This document shows positions 20,126 to 33,146 of a stretch of DNA of 60,000 nt, in pieces; position 1 is the first letter of the stretch; every line of letters begins with the position of its first letter. The stretch is from Adiantum capillus-veneris (lineage: Eukaryota > Streptophyta > Polypodiopsida > Polypodiales > Pteridaceae), in the NCBI GenBank assembly GCA_014529385.2, contig CM043959.1, positions 15,636,809-15,696,808 on the forward strand, read 5' to 3'. Below the pieces are notes generated by a model that did no database searches, had not been told where the DNA came from, and saw only the letters and a list, made by a program, of their open reading frames with translations. A program made the position numbers and the translations under genes.

Positions 20126-20701
20126 GTCGTCGATAGTGCACAACCTTTAATATATTAAAAAACTCTCCCCCAACCTCCACCCTCTCATCCAGCCACACGG
20201 CAGCGTGGCTCCTCCCCTCAGGCCCCCTGTCACCGTGGATGAATGCAAGTAGTGCTCCTTGTTTGCATGCGACTCACTGGCTCATCCTCATCTCTTTGGT
20301 TCGTGCTCAGCTCTTTGGCTCTCGCCATTTCGATCAGAGGGAACATCTAGGGAGATTCATGCAATCAATCCTTTTTGAAGATGTGTACTCCACATACATG
20401 CCTCCTCTCTATTTGACACGCCACAAAATCAAGGGGCTCAAGGGTGTAGAATGGGTTAGATATATTAACCTATGGGCTATATATATTAAGTTTAATATAT
20501 TCAATCTTTTGTGTATGTATGCATAATTGTTTGAAGGATTTTTCTTTAAAAACTTTGTGTGCACTAGACATAAAGGGTTAGATATATTAAGGCTAGATAT
20601 AGCCTTAGTGAAATGCCACCTAAAATTTCATTGAGGGGTTCAGAGGCTAAGAGAAAGAGGGAGTTGGTCAGAATGCACGTACACAAGAGGTGGGCGCGCG
20701 C

Positions 20702-20716
20702 GGGGGGGGGGGGGGG

Positions 20717-20796
<80 letters not shown>
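20702..20796. repeat. (G)18-(GA)38 compound tract
   Basis: Eighteen G directly followed by 38 GA units. Glu/Arg-repeat reading frames over it are artefacts. Confidence 0.95.
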
Positions 20797-20798
<2 letters not shown>

Positions 20799-20904
20799 CA
20801 CCCATGCTCACAGGCAGGCAAGCAGACCTCCACCTCGATCATATACTACCATATTGGGAAACCAATAAAGAAATTTAATCTCTTTACCAAATTCTACCCC
20901 AAAT

Positions 20905-21100
20905 ATTCTCTCCCCCAGCCCCCTTAAAAAATTTCCATGTTAGAGGCCCCCTCCCTCCCCCACGTGTCTCCTCGGCCCCCTCTGCTCGCGTAGCTCTATC
21001 GCCCTCGCTCGCCATGCTCCTTGGCCACAACTCTGCCTCAGCCCCCTGCTTCTGCCTCAATCTTTGGCCCCTTCCACCTGTGTGCGCTTGAGAGAGAGAG
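20905..21100 (+). repeat. Partial third copy of composite repeat body
   Basis: GAGGCCCCCTCCCTCCCCCA-CGTGTCTCCTCGGCC and the following CGTAGCTCTATCGCCCTCGCTCGCC align with 18497-18600 and 19270-19370. It again ends in GAGAGAGAGA (21090-21100). The tRNA-like head is missing. Confidence 0.65.
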
Positions 21101-21149
21101 ATTTTATTATCGTCCTCGGAGGTCAAATATGACCTATGGGATGAAAGTT

Positions 21150-22910
21150 ACATGTGATGTAGTATGTGTGTGGCTGATGAGTGATTCTTGATGCTCCAAA
21201 ATTGCAGTAATGAGATTCGCAATGGAGAGCCCACATTGTGGCTAGGAGAGGAAGGTGTGTAGGTCTAAGTCATGGCTAAAAATGTGAGGGAAGCAAGTTC
21301 TGATGTGACCAAAATCTTAGCACTCAAGTAGTGTGTGGTACTCATACTCTTGAACTTGCAGTGAGCATAATGTCCACAATCAATTTGACTCTTCTTTATT
21401 TCCCCAATGCCCTGTCTCGCATTGAAGGGAGTGGGAGCTAAGCCGAATGGCTACGATAGTGCATATCACTGACAAGGGGATAGGTTCAAGCATGTAAGGG
21501 TGAGAACGGTTTTCTCTTTCAGTGAAGAACATGGTTTTGTAGTTGGGAGCAATATGGGTGGTGTAATGTATGAAGTGTGACCCACCAAATTCCTTCCAAG
21601 CCATAATACATTGGCATTGTAGAAAAGCTTCAGTCACTTGGGAGTCTATTGAGGCATCATGTAGCAAGTGTAATGCATCCCATCTCCCAAACCTCTTCTT
21701 ATGTCTTGCATCCATCTCGTACTCAAGATTGCTTTTATGTGTCTTTTGAAGTTTTTTTATTTCTTCCCATGCAATTATAGGAAGTCTATGTGCGGGGGTT
21801 TGATGCATCTTTATCATGCACTCCACAACCCTTTCCAATGTCCATAACCTCAATTGGAAGAAATACTGACTCAAAAAGTAGGAGCATCTATGGAGAAAGC
21901 TTGTAAGAAAACGCTTTTGGACATTCTCAAACTCTTTCCAAGTAGACTTTGAGATGCTCCCGCCCCACACTTCAACTCCATAAAGAAGAACCGGTGTCAC
22001 TAATGTGTCAAAAAGGTACTTCTTGAGAACCCAACACTTGATGTTTTCCACATTACCATATTCTCAAATGCATAGTATGCTCTCTTTCCAGCTTCCAAAC
22101 GACGCCTAGCACATTCATGACACTTGTGATTGGTTGGAAACTCAAGGCCAAGGTACTTAAAGCTCTCAACAACTTCAAGTATCTCCTTGTTGTACACAAT
22201 GCATGGCTTCTCCTTATGTTTGGTTTCACAAGCATAACCTTTGTTTTGGATTGATTCACAATCAGCCCACTATGCAAGCAAAATTCCTCAAGGAAATTCA
22301 TAAGCTTTTGTGCATCCTCTAAAGTGTGTGCTAGAATCACTACATCATCCTCATACAACAAAAGCATGATTGCTGCATTGCAAATAGTGACATCTTCAAT
22401 GCCTTCTTCTTACATAAAGTCAAGTACCATTTGTTCCAATTGATCGATGCATAGATCATAGAGAGTCGGTGACAACATACATCCTTGTTTAATCCTAAGT
22501 GTACTTGCAAAAATTCTTGAAATTCCCCTTCCCACGTGCAATTGGCACATCACCTTCTCATAGATTCGAGTGACCACAAGTATAAACTCACTTGGCACTT
22601 GGAGTTCCTCCATCCTTCTCCACTTCAACCGACTTTCCTCCATGATAACACGAAGTGTGACAAGAGGATCAATGGTGCTATGGCGTTGACAAAAATTCTC
22701 TCGTCCTTTTGTATGCTTGTCATTGTCTTCAACCCAATCACTCAATTTTATATCCATTATGCTCCCAACCAACTTTACCAAAAGAGACCCAATCATTATA
22801 GTATGGTATTTATTTACATTCTTTACATCCCCTCCTTTATGCAAAGGCTTGACCCTATTACTGCTCCAATCACAAGGCATACCATGTTGAAGTGTAAGGT
22901 TGAACAATCA
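21150..22910 (-). pseudogene. LINE 1 reverse transcriptase and C-terminal zinc-finger region
   Basis: This is the second half of a non-LTR retrotransposon ORF read leftward from ~22907. It contains KPLHKGGDVKNVNKYHTI, LSDWVEDNDK, the QRHSTIDPLVTLRVI region, GCMLSPTLYDLCIDQLEQM and the catalytic block LLLYEDDVVILA (near 22344-22370), then LIVNQSKTKVMLV. A frameshift near 22190 leads into SFKYLGLEF. The C-terminal part has VLLYGVEVWGGS and, after a stop at 21380, a CTLC...EYHTLLEC finger near 21250-21350. Between EESRLK and WRRMEELQ the palm motif A (the F-x-D-F-x-K-AFD segment) is missing, about 20 residues, so this copy cannot be active. Confidence 0.85.
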
Positions 22911-23299
22911 CACATCCACTCATGTGTAAAATCTCTCGTCTATTTAATCATTTCTAACTTGATACCTTGAAGATCTCCCGCTTTATGAGCATTCAATTTT
23001 GAAGCCCACCGCACACAGCCTCAATAGTAAAAATAGAGGGCATACATGGGAGTGAACCATAAAATGACATTTTTTCACCATTTGGTGGTTTATATAGTTG
23101 CCTACTACAATGTGTGTACATATCCACGACTCAAATTACCAAAACTCTCAACCCGCTTGCCCCTCAAGTTTCTTTAAAATCTTCCACATGAATGTGCCTT
23201 TTCTTGGACTTGAAAAAAATTGATGCTTTACTTCCCATCTTTTGAATCATTAATGGCCTTGCATGTATGGAAAATGACTTTGATAGTTGTCTTTGTCTA

Positions 23300-24385
23300 T
23301 AGTCGTATCAAGATTTATCAAGGACTTTTGAGCATCTTGACATTCTTTCAAACCACCTTTTGCATGATCTATGTTTGTTGATACCATGGACATGCTTTAT
23401 GGCAAAGCATTCTTCGGTACAAGAACATATAACTTTGTTGAAAGCTTCCCATTTAGTATCCAATGGTGCGTCATATTGAAGCTTTTTCATCCATAACTTT
23501 TGCTCAACCATTTCAATATACATTGGTGCCCATTTGAAATTCATACAAAGTGATAGCTTCTCTTCCCTTTGGTTGAAATTATCATGCTTAATTGCTTCTC
23601 CACATGCAAGGTTGATACATAAAGTCAGATGGTTTGATTCCTGGGTCCATTGTCCAAGTGTAAAATTATTTATGCGATACATGATGGCTTCAGAGAGTAG
23701 CATATAGTTAATCACACTATCCCCATTATGTTTTCTACATGTAAATTGATCGGTTCCACCCCACAAAGATACACCATTGGCAATGAGCATACCTGTGCTA
23801 TTGCACATGTGTAAAAGTAACTTCCTATAGTGATCCATCTCTTTCTCATCCATTGAAGAACGATTGAAATTCCTCCAACTCCCTTGAAATGCATGGCATA
23901 TCAAATTGTTGAGTATCATGTTGCAATGTTTTTGTGCGAGCATTCATATCCCCAAAGACAATAACATCACCTTTGCCTTTAAAATAAGTCTAAAAAATAA
24001 AATAAAATGATATGTATCCATGCAAGCATAAAAGAGAGAATCATGATGAGGAATGTAGCAACCGAATACAAAAATGGGTTCTCTTTTTAGTGTCATATTT
24101 TTCAACCATACATAACGTGTGTGCTTGTCATCTTTTACAATTGATACAAAATCTTCCAATTCTTCCTTAATCATGCATGCTAACCCCCCCCCCTTGCCCT
24201 CTTTGTTGATTGAGATTCTTTGACGATGTCAATAAATATACATTGTAAACCTCCAACTTGTTAATCCTTTGTGTATCATGTTCTCAAGTTTCAACAATAA
24301 GTACAACACTGGCTTTGCTCGTTAGTTCATCTATGTCAACCCCGCATTCCATGGGTATCCATTGCAATTCCAAAAGCATACTTTT
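23300..24385 (-). pseudogene. LINE 1 apurinic-type endonuclease
   Basis: This is the N-terminal half of the same LINE. It starts near 24385 with FWNCNGYPWNAG (the metal-site Asn motif), then LIVET with Trp replaced by a stop, GGLACMIKEELEDF, HTRYVWLK, VFGCYIPHHDS and GDVIVFGDMNAR near 23940-23965. The open frame 23943-23308 holds TGMLIANGVSLWGGTDQFT, DSVINYMLLS (usually D-Y) and ESNHLTLCI, where the catalytic SDH is SNH. Two active-site Asp-to-Asn changes, both G-to-A, add to the stops. A spacer of ~390 bases without clear motifs (22911-23299) joins it to the RT. Confidence 0.85.
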
Positions 24386-24401
24386 AGGGACTTGCCTCAC
24401 C

Positions 24402-24403
<2 letters not shown>

Positions 24404-24467
<64 letters not shown>

Positions 24468-24624
24468 CTACACAGACAATCTGTGATACCTAGCTGCAAC
24501 ATCTCTCTGCATGCAGGCTGTTTTGGTCCTTGTCGAACAAACCTCACAGATCTCTATGCGCACGCACGCACACACACACATCCACACACACGCACGCGTG
24601 CACGCACACACACACGCACGCGTC
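24404..24624 (+). repeat. Composite repeat copy 3 (GA tract, core, CA tract)
   Basis: (GA)31 at 24404-24465 is followed by CTGTGATACCTAGCTGCA...GTTTTGGTCC...CACAGATCT and a CA/CG-rich tract. This matches the latter part of the two composite copies near 19 kb. It abuts the first base of the big duplication at 24625 on one side and the LINE 5' end on the other. Confidence 0.7.
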
Positions 24625-27600
24625 AACTACACACCTGCTTCAACAAACCCAGTTGTGTTTGGTAAAAGGCAACTCAGTTAAATATGATCAGACATGTAAC
24701 CTCATGGGATCAAATTAATATCACTCAACATAGCCTAAGATGCACAATTGCATACTATTTGGTTGATACATGGACCTTGTAAATCCTAGCTTTAATGGAT
24801 AAGCACCCACTAGCTACAAAAACACAATTTTCCCTGATAATGATCCATATATAATTAGATTTAATAACACCATAAGAGCCATTTACAAGCATTAATTCCC
24901 CGTTCCCATTCAAAAACTTCATGTTACGAGTGTGGAGTATGTGCTTGGAATGGTAATTCTTGCACGTTTTTGCTTTCCGTTTCAAATAGTGGTGAATAGT
25001 ACCCACACGTAACAAGGGCTTGTACATCTAAAAATCGGAGTTAATACCTTATCCTTTGCAAATCACCATCCAATAATGTAGCTACACATGCTCCTTGTAA
25101 TTGAATTGTATCTATCCAGTTATAACTCTATGTTCTACTGGCACATGCAACACATTTATTAACAGCTACACCAAACCCGCTACGATTGGTAATCAAAGGC
25201 TTTTATACAAACGATCTTAACACAATCCCACGCAGCAACGAAACCCTGGTTGATTTCTACTGCTGCGCATAATGAGAAGCAACCACACACACTCTGATCA
25301 CTTCTCGATCACGCACATGCGCACTTAGAGGACTTCTCCATCACACACGCACGTGCACTCGAAGCACTTCTTGATCACACACACTTGCGCACTGCACATG
25401 CACACTCTGATCACTCCTCGATCACACACACAAGTGCAATCTTTGGCCATACCCTGGTGCCCTGCTTGCATATGATGGATAGACCTCGCAGGATCGTGGA
25501 TAGTCCTTGCATGAACGAAATCAATTAGCAATGTGGCGGACATACTGTGGCAAACATGATGGCTCTTTGGCTCGATTTTCTCTTGTAGATTGTGCACTTC
25601 ATCAGGAGCGGGATGTGTGCAACATCATGGCAGGCCGGTCTCTCCTCGTGTGTTCACAATAACTCACACACATTACTGTTGGTGGACCAATTGTGCTCTA
25701 CTTAAAAGCTTCAAACCCTTGTGCTTCATCGACTATGGGAAACATATGCCTCATCAAGTAGGTAGGTGCATTGGCATCTACTCATTATATATAAGGGGAA
25801 ATATAGTTGGTGTTGTTAGTTTAAATCTCATTATGACATATCTAGTGCGACTAATCTTTTATGATATTAAGATATTAAAATATAGTTTCTGTGGATTTGA
25901 ACCCTCTTGTGAACATGATTCTATGACCTTAAATCTCCTGGGAGGAACTCTGGAAAGTTGGCATACCTTGCAAAGCTGGTTCATAATCCTGTCTTTTAAC
26001 TTTATACTTGCTGGCTGGAGTTTTGGAAATTCCCCTAAAACACAAATGTGAAACTACTAAATTATTTTTTTTACCTGGTATTTTTGGCTGAGCTCTGAAA
26101 CCTGTGTCAAGCACCTACTCAGTAGTTGGGGTTTTGCACCTACTCGGTATTTGGGGTTTTGCATACTTTTTCTCAACACTTTGCTGATACGGTTTGAAGA
26201 CAATTAGTAGTTATTGTTATGGTCTAAAAATCTTGGTGTTTAATTGCTGGCTGCAATACTGAGGTAGAGCATGTACTAATCTACTGAGGTAGATTACCCA
26301 CTCAGCACAATTACAATTTTCGATTCTCTAGAAATCGGTCTATCTTCATTATTAAGCATACAGGTATGTATTGTGGAAAAATTCGGGCCAACATTTGAGG
26401 AACTTTGACCGCTATCTGATTGCATTTACTTGGTTACCTTCTTATACATAGTTCATAGCATAGATAATTTATTGAAATTTCTTAAAATTACATATGATGT
26501 ATATGCTTATGGATCCTGCAGTCCATATACATCTCATCAGACATTTAGCAGGATTATTGTTGCCGTAGTTAAATTCCCATTGGATATTAGTCAATGGAGG
26601 ATAGGCATACATTATAACTTGATGGATTTCGAAGACCAACATCCAGTTATGGAAGATGGGAATTTGGGGGTGATTCCCTACCATCCATAATGAACATTAG
26701 ACTTTTTTATGTGATACATTTTTACATGCTAGGTTGAGCCTCGCAATCGTACACACTCATATCCTACCGCAATAGTCTCATACCATTTTGGTATGCTCAC
26801 GTTTTGACTTGCAGGAAAACGTCTATATAAATTAACTTGATCTAGTTCGGATATGGTTTTTGGAAATGATTTGTCACTCTTTCTTTCAGTAACCTCATGT
26901 GAGGGTTCGTACATGATGGCGGGGACTGGATTTTTTTGAAAATATTGAGCAGATAGAAAGGAAATGCTGTCCAAATTCCTACAAAATTTGAAAAGACGTA
27001 CACTATGTAACTTCAAAAAGAACACAGTATAGGGAATGATGACAATGAACATAGTATGGGGAATTATGAAATTGGAGTTGATTCCCTACGATACATAATA
27101 TACATTCGACTTTCTAATGGGATACATTTATACAGGCTTATTACATATTGCATTTCTTCATTTATAGTCAAAATGGTTTCAAAAGATTGAGCTTAGATGG
27201 TTAATCTGGCTAAGTTGCCAAGAAACCTACTCAGTAAATTTTACTTTTTTAATGGTTAATACTGATGTGTTGTCTCTCAGAGCTAATCAGGCTTGTTACA
27301 AATGTATGTCGTAAACCTTTGAGCTTGATAGGTTGAAAACATTCTCTCCTTGATTGAATAGATGTATAACTTGTGAATTTAGTGTTAGTACTTTACTTTG
27401 AACATACTCCAATGTTTTTATATAGTGCCTTAATCCTCACATGAGGGTCTCAGATGAGTTGGCAGTGAACTGGAATTTTGAAAATTAGTTCAAAATACAA
27501 AGGAGATGCTGTCCGATTTTTTTTGGAATTAAAAGATGAAAACATTATCGTAAATTAAGGACTCGTTCTTTAAACTTAATATTTGATCTATGTTATGGTG

Positions 27601-28047
27601 TTAGCTTTTGTTGTAATTTTTGACACCAATAACAAGGGGAGGGAGTCGTTGACACATGTCTTCCCAAGTAATGCTAGTTCTGACAGGCTTGTGTTTCTTG
27701 GATGGTGACACGTAAGAGATTCCTTCCTTGGAATTACAACGAAAACTGCAGCAGTAATGGAAGATCGTTCAATGTACCAGCTGGATACTTCTACGTGTAG
27801 ATTAGTGGAAGCTCATCCCAAAGGATGGGTACTTAAGATACAACGATATTATATTGTAGTGATCAAAGATCAAATTTTTGATCTAAATGATTGTATTATC
27901 CATTAGATACAGAATGTTGTATTAGTGTATATGAAATGATAATTGAGGTTTATGACATCTTATTTCAAAGTATTGTTATTTAATATATTATTTAATGCAA
28001 TTGTCTAAGTATGGTGCAATTATGAGGGGATTTTTTATACTTAAACA
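24625..28047. repeat. Large direct duplication, copy 1 (~3.4 kb)
   Basis: From TCAACTACACACCTGCTTCAAC to TACTTAAACACAC this segment is repeated at 29003-32282 in the same orientation. In a 100-base sample (24779-24878) I count about four differences. Copy 1 has an extra ~115 bases near 27890-28005 and ~30 bases near 25850-25890. No known protein is encoded; frames such as 26430-26690 are conserved between copies only because the DNA is. The interior has repeated TACTCAGTA and GATCACACACAC words. Confidence 0.85.
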
Positions 28048-29002
28048 CACTTCTTTTCCCTACTAGTCTTTGGTCGAACTAGTGCCATACTTAGCAATTG
28101 GAATTAGATAATAATATAGCTACTCCAATTTATCCTGACTTCAATCAAACCGTTTTTGTCAGGATATGGGTATTTATACCCTAATAATTGGATTGCCTAC
28201 ACTCTAATACAAGTTACATTACTACTAGCTTGATCCACCCAATCCAAAGGGATGGGTCGGGGCTCTCAGCTCCTAAATTGATCAAGTATCTACATGTTTA
28301 CATATAATCCATATACTGTAATCATTGACCACCCTCGAGCAGGTGTGGAATTTCAAGTTATCTTTATCTTGCAGGATCGGAGTATTATATAGTAACCAAT
28401 ATGACAACATAATCCACAAATTTGGAGTGACATCAACCAAAATCATGAGATATCAGGTATGTAGTTTTCATAATACATTACACTCCTCCCTGGAGGACCC
28501 CTTTATCATACAACAATTGGGTGTTCTTATATCTAAGTCCTGTTTAACACATTACAGATGAGTAATCTCGCATCTAAACCTTTTTAACACCATACAATGA
28601 TTGAGCAATAAACGTAGAAATTTTTGGGAAGCATGTACTACAATTGGTGGGGGATTGGTCCACTTGGTGGACCATCCTCCACCAAGTGGATCTCTCCTCT
28701 GGGATGGGGGAGGGCCACACACACACACACACACACACTTATATAGCTTACAATTCTTCAGCTAACCCTTGGCTGACTGCTTCCCTCTTTGGTGCTTTAG
28801 GCCGATGTCAGTCTTGGACATGGGTTCATGCCTACATATTTTAGAATGGCCTCTGTTATACACATAACCTTCAAGATTTAAAGAATGGATCTGGTTTTGG
28901 ACAAAGAGCCTCACCTTTCAGACTTATACCTGCACACATTTACTCAGAAGCTAATCTTAGATGTTATTTATGAGAGTTAATATATAGCCACTCATAATTA
29001 CT
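28048..29002. other. Single-copy spacer between the duplicates
   Basis: I recognise no gene here. It contains a strong inverted repeat at 28657-28692 and a (CA)12 tract at 28715-28738. It is AT-rich with short runs that look like introns but support no exon. Confidence 0.6.
28657..28692. repeat. Hairpin with 13-bp perfect arms
   Basis: TCCACTTGGTGGA (28659-28671) and TCCACCAAGTGGA (28678-28690) are exact reverse complements around a six-base loop, CCATCC. Each arm is itself nearly palindromic, so two folds are possible. Confidence 0.85.
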
Positions 29003-32000
29003 CAACTACACACCTGCTTCAACACACCCAGTTGTGTTTGGTAAAAGGAAACTTAGTTGAATATGATCACACATGTAACCTCACGGGATCAAATTAATAT
29101 CACTCAATATAGCCTAAGATGCACAATTGCATACTATTTGGTTGATACATGGACCTTGTAAACCCTAGCTTTAATGGATAAGCATACACTAGCTACAAAA
29201 ACACAATTTTCACTGATAATGATCCATATATAATTAGATTTAATAACACCATAAGAGCCATTTACAAGCATTAATTCCCCGTTCCCATTCGAAAACTTCA
29301 TGTTACGAGTCTGGAGTATGTGCTTGGAATGGTAATTCTTGCATGTTTTCGCTTTCCGTTTCAAATAGTGGTGAATAGTACCCACACCTAACAAGGGCTT
29401 GTACATCTAAAAATCGGAGTTAATACCTTATCGTTTGCAAATCGCCATCGAATAATGTAGCTACACATGCTCCTTGTAATTGAATTGTATCTATCAAGTT
29501 ATAGCTCTATGTTCTAGTGGCACATGCAACACATTTATTAACAGCTACACCAAACCCACTACGACTGGTAATCCAAGGCTTTTATACAAACGATCTTAAC
29601 ACAATCCCACGCAGCAACAAAACCTTGGTTGATTTCTCCTGCTGCGCATAATGAGAAGCAACCACACACACTCTGATCACTTCTTGATCACGCACATGCG
29701 CACTTAGAGGACTTCTCCATCACACACGCATGTGCACTCGGAGCACTTCTTGATCACACACACTTGCGCATTGCACATGCACACTCTGATCACTCCTCGA
29801 TCACACACATAGGTGCAATCTTTGGCCATACCTTGGTGCCCTGCTTGCATATGATGGACAGCCCTCGCAGGATCATGGACAGTCCTCGCATGAACGAAAT
29901 CAATTAGCAATGTGGCAGACATACTGTGGCAAACATGATGGCTCTTTGGCTCGATTTTCTCTTGCAGATTGTGCACTTCATCGGGAGCCAACATCATGGC
30001 AGGCTGGTCTCTCCTCGTATGTTCACAATAACGCACACACATTACTGCTGGTGGACCAACCGTGATCTACTCAAAAGCTTCAAACCCTCATGCTTCATCG
30101 ACAATGGGAAACATACGCCTCATCAAGCAGGTAGGTGCGTTGGCACCTACTCAGTTTATATAACGGGAAATATAGTTGTTGTTGTTAGTTTAAATCTCAT
30201 ATGACAGATCTACTGTGACTAAATTTTTATGGATTTGAACCCTCTTGTGAACATGATTCTATGACCTTAAATCTCCTGGGAGGAACTCTGGAAAGTTGGC
30301 ATACCTTGGAAAGCTGGTTCATAATGCTGTCTTTTAACTTTATACTTGCTGGCTGGAGTTTTGGAAATTCCCCTAAAACACAAATGTGAAACTACCAAAT
30401 TCTTTTTTTACCTGGTTTTTTTGGTTGAGCTCTGAAACCTGTGTCAAGCACCTACTTAGTAGTTGGGGTTTTGCACCTACTCAGTATTTGGGGTTTTGCA
30501 TACTTTTTCTCAACACTTTGCTGATACGGTTTGAAGACAATTAGTAGTTATTGTGTTATGGTTTAAAAATCTTGTTTAATTGCTGGCTGCAATACTGAGG
30601 TAGAGCACGTACTAATCTACTGAGGTAGATTACCCACTCAATACATTTACAATTTTTGATTCTCTAAAAATCAGTCTATCTTCATTATTCAGCATACAGG
30701 TATGTATTGTGGAAAAATTTGGGTCAACATTTGAGGAACTCTGACCGCTATCTGATTGCATTTACTTGGTTACCTACTTATACATAGTTCATAGCATAGA
30801 TAATTTATTGAAATTTCTTAAAATTACATATGATGTATATGCTTATGGATCCTGCAGTCCATATACATCTCATCAGACATTTAGCAGGATTATTGTTGCC
30901 ATAGTTAAATTCCCATTGGATATTAGTCAATGGAGGATAGGCATACATTATCACTTGAAGGATTTAGAAGACCAACATCCAGTTATGGAAGATAGGAATT
31001 TGGGGGTGATTCCCTACCATCCATAATGAACATTAGACTTTTTTATGGGATACATTTTTACATGCTAGGTTGAGCCTCGCAATCGTACGCACTCATAACC
31101 TACCACAACAGTCTCATACCATTTTGGTCTGCTCATGTTTTGACTTGCAGGAAAAAGTCTACATAAAATAACTGGATCTAGTTCGGATATGGTTTTTGGA
31201 AATGATTTGTCACTCTTTCTTTCAATAACCTCATCTGAGGGTTCGTACATGATGGCTGGGACTGGATTTTTTTGAAAATATTGAGCATATACAAAGGAAA
31301 TGCTGTCGAAATTCCTACAAAATTCGAAAAGACATACACTATGTAACTTTAAAAAGAACATACGATAGGGAATGATGACAATGAACATAGTATGGGTAAT
31401 TATGAAATTGGGGTTGATTCCCTACAATACATAATATACATTAGACTTTCTGATGGTATACATTTATATAGGCTTATTGCATATTGCATTTCTTCATTTA
31501 CGATCGAAATGGTTTCAAAAGATTGAGCTTAGATGGTTAATCTGGCTAAGTTGCCGAGAAACTTACTCAATAAATTTTGGTTTTTTTAAGGTTAATACTG
31601 ATGTGTTGTCTCTCTGAGCTAATCAGGCTTGTTATAAATGTATGTCGTAAACCTTTGAGCTTGATAGGTTGAAAACATTCTCTCCTTGATTGAATAGATG
31701 TATAACTTGTGAATTTAGTGTTAGTACTTTACTTTGAATATACTCCAAAGTTTTTAAATAGTGCCTTAATTCTCACTTGAGGGTCTCAGATGAGATGGAA
31801 GTGTACTGGACTTTTGAAAATTAGTTCAAAATACAAAGGAGATGTGCTCGATTTTTTCTGGAACTAAAAGATGAAAACATTATCGCAAATTAAAGACTCG
31901 TTCTTTAAACTTAATATTTGATCTATGTTATGGTGTTAGCTTTTGTTGTAATTTTTGACACCAATAACAAGGGGAGGGAGTCATTGACACCTGTCTTCCC

Positions 32001-32282
32001 AAGTAATGCTAGTTTTGACAGAATTGTGTTTCTTGGATGGTGATAGGTAAGAGGTTCTTTCCTTGGGATTACAACGAAAACTGCAGCAGTAACGGAAGAT
32101 CATCCAATGTACCGGCTAATGTACCAGCTGGATCCTTCTACATGTAGATGTAGTGGAAGCTCATCCCAAAGGATGGGTACATAAGATACAACACCAAGAT
32201 ATTATATTGTAGTGATCAAAGATCAAATTTTTGAATGCAATTGTCTAAGTATGGTTCAATTATGAGGGGATTTTTCATACTT
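29003..32282. repeat. Large direct duplication, copy 2 (~3.3 kb)
   Basis: The partner of 24625-28047. It ends in TACTTAAACACACACACACAG, where copy 1 has only a short CACAC. Here the end is joined to the AGAATAGCACGCCCACTGCC segment of the composite repeat (32298-32330). The same microsatellite-tailed repeat thus touches the left end of copy 1 and the right end of copy 2. Confidence 0.85.
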
Positions 32283-32431
32283 AAACACACACACACAGAG
32301 AATAGCACGCCCACTGCCTCCACAAGCCCTAGTCTCCTTTGCTTGCATTGTTCCTCCTTTGGAGACCTAAGGAAGGCAAGCGCGCGCGCACGCGCACACA
32401 CACACACACACACGTGTGTGTGTGTGTGTGT
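32283..32431. repeat. Composite repeat fragment with CA/CG/GT tracts
   Basis: A (CA)n start, AGAATAGCACGCCCACTGCC, then CTAAGGAAGGCAAGCGCGCGC and a (CA)n-CG-(TG)n tract that is itself a palindrome (32394-32431). It corresponds to 19600-19760, including the AAGGAAGGCAAGC word. Confidence 0.7.
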
Positions 32432-33109
32432 GATAAAATTTAATATCTAACCAACCCAAATGATTTTCTCATATTAAATTGATCATTTAATGTGGGAGAA
32501 TAAACGGGAACAAGGGTTATAATGTAGACATGTGCTTATGGATATGTCTCAATACGGGGCCAAGGTTAAAGGGGTCCAAATGAGAGATGGAAGGTTAAAG
32601 AGAAATGCTACCTAATGAAGCTTAAAGACCTTAGGGTTAGCTTCATTAAAAACCTCCAAAAGTTAGTGTTAAAAAGTCATTCGACCTTAGGCAAGCTAGG
32701 GCTGACCTTGAGGTGGGAACCCTACCCAAGCACGAGCTGCTTGTCGGCTTGCTAACTAAAGTGCTTAAAGTGTTTGTGGGAACCTTGCCCAAAGCTTGAG
32801 GTGATTTTTATGCTTAAATGACTAAGGTTCTTGAAGTGTTTAATTCAAAGATAAACTCTCAAGAGTCATAAAGGTTTCCATGCTCAATTGACTAAGTGCT
32901 TGAAGTATTGAATTCAAACCAAATGACTTGAGAAGCATAAAAGACACATGTCAAAATCCTCCACATGTGGCCCTCATGATGTGCTTGAATCCTATTGGAT
33001 AGGTTTTAAAGGGGTCCAATGAGAATTTAGATGCATAAAAATAAATAATTAAGTTCTTTCTTTCAAAGAGGAAAAAGAGGACACATGTCCAAATGAAATA
33101 ATTAAATAA

Positions 33110-33146
<37 letters not shown>

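Noticed and set aside
18532-20927. Frames with long Arg-Glu, Leu-Ser, His-Thr or Val-Cys repeats
   Set aside because: They are translations of (GA)n, (CA)n and (GT)n microsatellites and have no other protein features.
24625-28047. Helitron identity for the duplicated segment
   Set aside because: The left edge starts with TC but there is no CTRR end with a preceding hairpin, and no Rep/helicase frame.
25325-30042. Frames conserved between the two large duplicates
   Set aside because: Conservation is explained by the recent duplication of the DNA itself; the frames show no domain and are rich in CACACA-derived Cys/Val/Thr.
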